From Blastocatellia bacterium (GTDB lineage: Bacteria; Acidobacteriota; Blastocatellia; Pyrinomonadales; Pyrinomonadaceae), in the NCBI GenBank assembly GCA_003488005.1, contig DNND01000112.1:7201-19238 (forward strand): 12,038 nt of DNA, in the 5' to 3' direction. The notes below the pieces were generated by a model. That model saw only the letters and a list, made by a program, of their open reading frames with translations. It was not told where the DNA came from and ran no database searches. Below, one piece after another: positions 7,747 to 12,038 of the stretch (position 1 is the stretch's first letter; every line of letters begins with the position of its first letter). A program made the position numbers and the translations under genes.

Positions 7747-7792
7747 CCCTCAACTCTCCGCTTGATTCTATTAAACTAATCGCTCGCTCTTA

Positions 7793-9328
7793 TCAACTCA
7801 GAAACGGCAAAGTCGGCGTCGCAAATGTCGCCAAATTGGGAAATACCGCGGCCCGGTCGCTCAGCGGGAGGCCATACCAGTTGGCAAGCGTCGCTGCATA
7901 TTGATCGATGGCAGTCGTGGGAATCCACTGACCACGATTGCTGGTCGTATCATCGGGTCCTGCAAGCTGCAGTGCCGGATAACCGTATGGCAAGCCGGTT
8001 CCATCGGGGCGTGTCGATCCGTAGAAAGCACCGCCCAGCACTGAGCCACCCATAATAAACGCGTGACTGCCCCAGGCGTGGTCTGTGCCGACACTGCCGG
8101 CGCCGGAACCAGATGGTTGCAAGGTGCGGCCAAAATCGGAAAGCGTAAAGGTCGTCACGCTATTGCTCATTCCCTGCGCTGCCATCTCATCGTAAAAAGC
8201 CTTCATCGCCTGACTCAATTGCGTAAGCAGTCCGCCCTGCGTTCCCGACTGCGCAGCTTGTCCGCCAGGATTTGCCGGGTCGGTTCCGGTTTCATTCGTG
8301 TGCGTGTCATACCCGCCAACGGAGCAAAAGAAAATTTGACGTTTCATTGTGATGCCGGCAGCGTCCCGGATCTTTATCAGCTTGGCGATCTGCTTTAATT
8401 GATTTCCCAGGGAGGTCACAGGGAAGGTGGTGGCCAATGCCGGATCGGGTTGATTCAATGCCTGGTCCGCAGACAGTGCCTGACTGGTGGTATCGCTTGC
8501 GCCTTTAACCAGAAACGAACTTGTATCGAATCCCAGTAACGTGCGGTAACTGCTGCCACTGGTGTTCGGATTTGCCCCGCTTACTCCATTCCAATTCAGA
8601 ACCAGCAGGTTCGCGAGCGTCGTGGGTGCGGCCGCGATTGCCAGTTGCCGCGAGTTAATTCCGGTAGAAAAAAGACTGGTGCCAGCCAGAGAGATATTCA
8701 TGGGCAGCGCGACGTTACCGTTTAGCGTATTCGTTTTGTCGGCAACACGTCCGCCCCAACCGGTCTGGCCCACCGTGTTGGCCACCGCCGTCATTTGCTG
8801 ACTTACCTGATCTGAATGCGAGAAGAGTTGATATGGACGTCCGATGCCCGCGGCATATTGCGCGCGAGTGATTGGCCGCACCAGAGAACCAACGTTGCAC
8901 AGCACTGCAAGTTTACCCGCCGTCCAAATGTCCAGGAGGCCTTTCGCCTGTCCGGCAACCGAGCCAAACTCCGGCGAAAGATTCGGATGGAACGCATAAG
9001 CAACGCCGCTCGTGTTCGACGGAGTAATCTTTGTATTCGTCAGCGCCGACTTAGGAACTGCAAGCCCTGAACCGGTGCGCACGTTGTCATAGCCGTTTGT
9101 TGTCCCGCCGACTGCATTCGTGTAGTCGTCAAACGGAATTATCATGTTATTGCCGTCAGACCCGCCGTTAAGGAAAATGCAGACTAGCGCTTTGTAATCC
9201 GTAGCGGCCTCGGTTTGCTCCTGGACCATCGCATTCACCAGATTGAATTTGTCCATACTGGCGAGCATCGCAGCTCCGGTTAAACCGCACACCGATGTCT
9301 TGAGAAATTTGCGCCGTGATTCACTCAT
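7793..9328 (-). CDS. DUF1501 family protein with Tat signal
   Basis: 511 residues, a usual full length for the family. It opens with a twin-arginine signal, SRRKFLK at 4-10, followed by a hydrophobic segment, so it should be exported folded through the Tat pathway. DUF1501 landmarks are FLNGGSDGNNMIIP (52-65), HSDQ (171-174), WGGR (191-194), FFCSVGGYDTH (333-343), TLSDFGRT (395-402) and GTDHAWGSHAFIMGG (415-429), plus GGAFYG. Asp and His residues in these motifs resemble the metal-binding pattern of the alkaline phosphatase/sulfatase superfamily, to which DUF1501 is usually related, so a hydrolase role is possible but unproven. The ATG is 4 bases after the DUF1800 stop and has GGTGGAG about 10 bases upstream, inside the end of that gene. 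The two are thus almost certainly cotranscribed and probably translationally coupled. Confidence 0.95.
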   Translation of the reverse strand: MSESRRKFLKTSVCGLTGAAMLASMDKFNLVNAMVQEQTEAATDYKALVCIFLNGGSDGNNMIIPFDDYTNAVGGTTNGYDNVRTGSGLAVPKSALTNTKITPSNTSGVAYAFHPNLSPEFGSVAGQAKGLLDIWTAGKLAVLCNVGSLVRPITRAQYAAGIGRPYQLFSHSDQVSQQMTAVANTVGQTGWGGRVADKTNTLNGNVALPMNISLAGTSLFSTGINSRQLAIAAAPTTLANLLVLNWNGVSGANPNTSGSSYRTLLGFDTSSFLVKGASDTTSQALSADQALNQPDPALATTFPVTSLGNQLKQIAKLIKIRDAAGITMKRQIFFCSVGGYDTHTNETGTDPANPGGQAAQSGTQGGLLTQLSQAMKAFYDEMAAQGMSNSVTTFTLSDFGRTLQPSGSGAGSVGTDHAWGSHAFIMGGSVLGGAFYGSTRPDGTGLPYGYPALQLAGPDDTTSNRGQWIPTTAIDQYAATLANWYGLPLSDRAAVFPNLATFATPTLPFLS

Positions 9329-9332
9329 TGTT

Positions 9333-11609
9333 CTATTTCTCCACCTGATACTGCGATGAGGTCGCTATTAAATAGATTGCCGTTTGCGTGCGCTGCAGGG
9401 CCTGCGTCGCGGGGGTTGCGTTGGTTACGGCCGTGACGCTGGCAACGATGTTGGTATTCATTGCCGTGGACATCGTTCCGTGCATTAGCCGTACATTTAA
9501 CGCGTCGACCAGTTGCTGCGGATTGCCGGCCAGGGCTTGATACGTCGAGGTGTTGACTTGTGTGCCCTGTGGTCGATTCGGATTGCTAATCGGAATGCCG
9601 TTGCCGCTGTTTCCAAGAAACAACGTGTTCACAAAGTTGGCCCGCTTATAAGTTGTCGAGGTATCGAGCAAACCAAACTCGGGTCCGAAGAGGTTCGTCC
9701 CCGGTAAGCCATAATCAGCCGGGTAATAGCTGAAGACAGTCGGCGGATTGAATAGATTTTGACCAAGGTCGTTGGTGTAACTAAAAGGCGTACTGGCCAA
9801 AACACCATCGCTGGTTCCGTTGAAGGTGCGAATCAGGTGCGTCATCAGCAACACCGGCTCGCGCAAGTGTCCATACTCGGGAGCATTCTTCACATCGCCG
9901 CGCGCCTCGATGTCGAGCAGGATGGACGTAATCACGGCCTTCATATCGCCGCGGACGCCGGAACCGTTGTTAGCAAAGGCGGCCGCGCAACGCCCAACGT
10001 ATGCAGGGCTCGGATTACTTGTGACCAACTGATGAATCATTTGGGTGCAAACGTAAGGCCCAGTGTTCGGATGATTGAACAAGTTGTCGATCGCAATATT
10101 GAGCGAAGCGATTGCATAGGCTTGAGTGTTCGCGAGATTCACTGCCGAAGAATTGCCGGTGCAATTGCTGCAGGCCGGGACAATTACCGGACTTGCGTGA
10201 TTGACGTCCGTCAGCAGTGTCTTTTGTGCAATATCGTAAAAGTTTACATTGCCGGTGGGAACCATTGGATCCAGGTAATTCGCGACGGCGGTAGTTCCGT
10301 CCACGCTCCACAGTTTGGCAGGGGCGAGATTCCAGCCGGTAAAGACTCGCGCCAGATTCGCAATCGTATTCTGGTCGTAGCTCGGAAGTCGGTTGCCCTG
10401 GCTGTCCAGCACCGGCGTTCCGTCCTGGTTCAGTGTGTCTACCCCAATTGAGAATAGCTGCATGATCTCTCGCGCATAATTCTCGTTCGGCGTCGGATTC
10501 GCGCGGTTAACAACCGAGTTGCCCCGAAAGTTTAAGTACTCGCCCATACCCGGGTTGAGCGTGACATCGAACAGCAACGTGCGGAAGTTACCAAACGCGT
10601 TGCGATCGATCGTTTGCAAGTAGGGTGCATACCAACTTGTTTCGTTGCCGTTCAGTTGTACGCCGCCGACAACGATGAACTGGTGCAGCGCAAACGCGAC
10701 CCGCTGTCGCAATTGATCAGACTGGGTCAAAGCGTTGGTGAAGAATTGTTTTTGCAGCGGATAAAGAGTGTAATTATCCCGAAAGCAAGCAGTCGTCGAG
10801 TCACAAGGTGGCGCGGGTGCAGCGGGATAAAACTGCGGATAAAGCGGGAACGCCGGATAGTCAGACTGTGTCGCACTGAACTGAGCCGCAGTATTGAACT
10901 GCTCATTGAGCCATGTCGCATAGCCAACGCTGCGAACGTGCGCGAGATCAGTATCGGACGGTCCCCAGGTCGCCTGTTCAAGAAATCTAATACCGTCGGG
11001 ACCTGATGCAAACGCCGCATCGGCGTAACTGTTCGGCGTGGCCGCCGGCACTGGGACTGTAGGATCGCCAACAATTGGAGTTGCGACCGCACCCGCATCG
11101 TCGCCTGGTCCACCGCCGAGATGGCCAATCGCCACGCGCACTCGATTGCTCGATACACCGTGGAGATTTACGCGCAGCAAAACATCGCCCGTATCGCCAA
11201 GGTCATCGGAGAGGCGCAATACCAGCATGCTGACTCCGGGGAACCCAGCCACTGGAGCCTCATATTCAACTTTCAGCGAATACAGTTTCCCCGCCGCGTC
11301 CTGAACGTCAGCGGTGAATGCAGTCAGGCCCTCGCCAGCGAGCAATTCCAGGTTTTGCGCGAACACACAAATGCGCGTGCGCGAGTCGCTGGCAAACTTC
11401 ACACTCGACGTCAACGGAAACGGCTCGGCCTTCAGCGTGACCGATTCCAAAGCGATGGCGCGAGTGGAAGCAGAGTCGCTGATTAATACCGGAACCTTGT
11501 TGGGATTGGCGCCGAAGGTGTTGGGGTTACCAACGACGATCGCAAAAACCATGCAAGCAACGATCGCAAGAACACGGCGCGAGAAATGAGCGGGGAAACT
11601 GAATGTCAT
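9333..11609 (-). CDS. DUF1800 family protein with extra N-terminal domain
   Basis: 758 residues from the ATG at 11609. I prefer this start because GGAGAG (11622-11617) lies 7 bases before it. A GTG at 11627 would add six residues but has no ribosome site. An export signal covers about 1-34 (HFSRRVLAIVACMVFAIVV); it may be Sec, though SRRVLA leaves Tat possible. Residues about 37-165 are a beta-rich domain (TRAIALESVTLKAEPF, RTRICVFAQNLELL, LRVNLHGVSSNRVRVAIG). A DUF1800 core follows: RFLEQATWGP (208-217), NYAREIMQLFSIG (377-389), ARVFTGW (420-426), HPNTGPYV (513-520) and RGDMKAVITSILLDIEAR (553-570). Cysteine pairs at 269/275 and 480/483 (CSNC, no following His, so not a haem site) could form disulfides in the envelope. 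DUF1800 and DUF1501 genes are commonly adjacent, and the pair probably works together outside the cytoplasm on an unknown substrate. Confidence 0.93.
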   Translation of the reverse strand: MTFSFPAHFSRRVLAIVACMVFAIVVGNPNTFGANPNKVPVLISDSASTRAIALESVTLKAEPFPLTSSVKFASDSRTRICVFAQNLELLAGEGLTAFTADVQDAAGKLYSLKVEYEAPVAGFPGVSMLVLRLSDDLGDTGDVLLRVNLHGVSSNRVRVAIGHLGGGPGDDAGAVATPIVGDPTVPVPAATPNSYADAAFASGPDGIRFLEQATWGPSDTDLAHVRSVGYATWLNEQFNTAAQFSATQSDYPAFPLYPQFYPAAPAPPCDSTTACFRDNYTLYPLQKQFFTNALTQSDQLRQRVAFALHQFIVVGGVQLNGNETSWYAPYLQTIDRNAFGNFRTLLFDVTLNPGMGEYLNFRGNSVVNRANPTPNENYAREIMQLFSIGVDTLNQDGTPVLDSQGNRLPSYDQNTIANLARVFTGWNLAPAKLWSVDGTTAVANYLDPMVPTGNVNFYDIAQKTLLTDVNHASPVIVPACSNCTGNSSAVNLANTQAYAIASLNIAIDNLFNHPNTGPYVCTQMIHQLVTSNPSPAYVGRCAAAFANNGSGVRGDMKAVITSILLDIEARGDVKNAPEYGHLREPVLLMTHLIRTFNGTSDGVLASTPFSYTNDLGQNLFNPPTVFSYYPADYGLPGTNLFGPEFGLLDTSTTYKRANFVNTLFLGNSGNGIPISNPNRPQGTQVNTSTYQALAGNPQQLVDALNVRLMHGTMSTAMNTNIVASVTAVTNATPATQALQRTQTAIYLIATSSQYQVEK

Positions 11610-11610
11610 A

Positions 11611-11627
11611 GGCTGGCTCTCCAACAC
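11611..11627 (-). promoter_or_regulatory. Ribosome binding site deciding the DUF1800 start
   Basis: GGAGAG (11622-11617 on the minus strand) is well spaced from the ATG at 11609. The upstream in-frame GTG at 11627 is preceded by AGAAACTT with no purine-rich Shine-Dalgarno, and it lies upstream of this site. The ATG is therefore the better start, even though the frame extends six codons further. Confidence 0.7.
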
Positions 11628-11731
11628 AAGTTTCTGCCAAAAAACGTACTACCGTCGACGGCAATTTGATGAGGCTGATCCCAATTGGATTGGTGGAGGG
11701 GCCACCCGGCCAATAACCCAGGCGTGGATTG

Positions 11732-11762
11732 ACTATACCACTGTCGCTGGTCCCTGGGTCAA
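11732..11762 (-). promoter_or_regulatory. Predicted promoter of the DUF1800-DUF1501 operon
   Basis: On the minus strand an extended -10, TGG-TATAGT (TATAGT at 11737-11732), lies 19 bases downstream of TTGACC (11762-11757). The spacing is longer than ideal, but the TGn extension compensates for that. Start of transcription would be near 11725, about 115 bases before the ATG. A 7-bp inverted repeat, ACCCAGG (11716-11722) and CCTGGGT (11753-11759), brackets the promoter and could be a regulator site. Confidence 0.45.
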
Positions 11763-11926
11763 CAATTTAGACGACCCACAGGCCAGAATAGTCGAGAGAA
11801 ACTTTGCGAGTTATTTGGCAAAAAGCCTATGGGCAAGGTCGCGTCCGTTACATTAGGTTCTGAAAGGGCGATTTATTACATCGAACAAGAGGAGTCTTCG
11901 GACTAAGCGATTTCGAGTTCTCTCGT
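11763..11926. other. Divergent intergenic stretch; nothing further recognised
   Basis: Between the operon promoter and the tRNA promoter I find no open frame with a plausible start and no clear hairpin or RNA gene. Taken with the flanking promoters and leader, the gene-free span is 11610-11968. Confidence 0.4.
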
Positions 11927-11955
11927 TTGACAGAGCATCGCCGCTTCCCTATCAT
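11927..11955 (+). promoter_or_regulatory. Promoter of the tRNA-Pro gene
   Basis: TTGACA (11927-11932) and TATCAT (11950-11955) are separated by exactly 17 bases. The -35 is perfect and the -10 matches 5 of 6. A start near 11962 leaves only about 7 bases before the mature tRNA 5' end, typical for a strong, constitutive stable-RNA promoter. Confidence 0.8.
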
Positions 11956-11968
11956 CCAATTCAATTGT

Positions 11969-12038
11969 CGGGGCGTGGCTCAGCCTGGTAGAGCGCTAGC
12001 TTTGGGAGCTAGATGTCGGAGGTTCGAATCCTCTCGCC
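11969..12038 (+). tRNA. tRNA-Pro (anticodon UGG), 3' end cut by window edge
   Basis: The cloverleaf is visible. The acceptor 5' strand is CGGGGCG (11969-11975). The D-arm is GCTC...GAGC. The anticodon stem is CTAGC/GCTAG around loop TTTGGGA, with TGG at 12003-12005. The T-arm is GGAGG-TTCGAAT-CCTCT. The sequence stops after CGCC, the first four bases of the 3' acceptor strand, so about three acceptor bases, the discriminator and any encoded CCA lie outside. The first base C and the CGGGG start are typical of bacterial tRNA-Pro. No integrase or att-like duplication is visible beside it. Confidence 0.95.

Noticed and set aside
10140..10175. Haem-binding CxxCH in the DUF1800 protein
   Set aside because: The motif reads CSNCT, lacking the required His, so a disulfide is more likely.
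9759..10451. Plus-strand open frame of 230 codons
   Set aside because: It lies wholly antisense to the conserved DUF1800 core and has no family resemblance; GC-biased codon use in the real gene creates it.
11969..12038. Genomic island attachment site at the tRNA-Pro gene
   Set aside because: There is no integrase, no repeat of the tRNA 3' end in the window, and that 3' end is outside the window.

Overview
The window looks like a chromosomal segment of an Acidobacteriota member, most likely class Blastocatellia. This is inferred from three things: secreted proteins mixing SBBP, DUF11, CHRD, Calx-beta and DUF4214 modules; a DUF1800/DUF1501 gene pair whose DUF1800 protein has an extra N-terminal domain I associate with this lineage; and short GC-rich palindromic repeats of a type I recall from these genomes. 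All protein genes lie on the minus strand. A tRNA gene on the plus strand runs off the right edge.

From right to left: a tRNA-Pro(UGG) gene with a near-consensus promoter (11927-12038) is divergent from a two-gene operon. The operon encodes a DUF1800 protein (9333-11609) and, 4 bases later, a DUF1501 protein with a twin-arginine signal (7793-9328). It ends at a strong intrinsic terminator (7692-7746). Next comes a 340-base non-coding block holding two families of palindromic repeats (7353-7582 and 7598-7682).

Then comes a 5.8-kb gene (1531-7329) for a 1932-residue exported mosaic protein: signal peptide, DUF7948-type N-domain, seven SBBP propeller repeats, Ig-like domain, DUF11, PQQ-type sugar dehydrogenase-like propeller, CHRD, Calx-beta, DUF4214. 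After a 489-base non-coding gap with a good promoter and a hairpin-rich leader comes the 5' part of a second, paralogous DUF7948/SBBP gene (1-1041), cut by the left edge.

Every protein gene appears to encode an exported protein, so the window is a cell-surface/secretome locus. No defence system, CRISPR array, transposase or integrase is visible. The most unusual items are the enzyme-like propeller embedded in an adhesin-type mosaic, the palindromic repeat block (including a compensatory base-pair change between two copies), and the structured leader of the leftmost gene. Functions of the DUF families are not experimentally settled as far as I know, so roles given here are inference.
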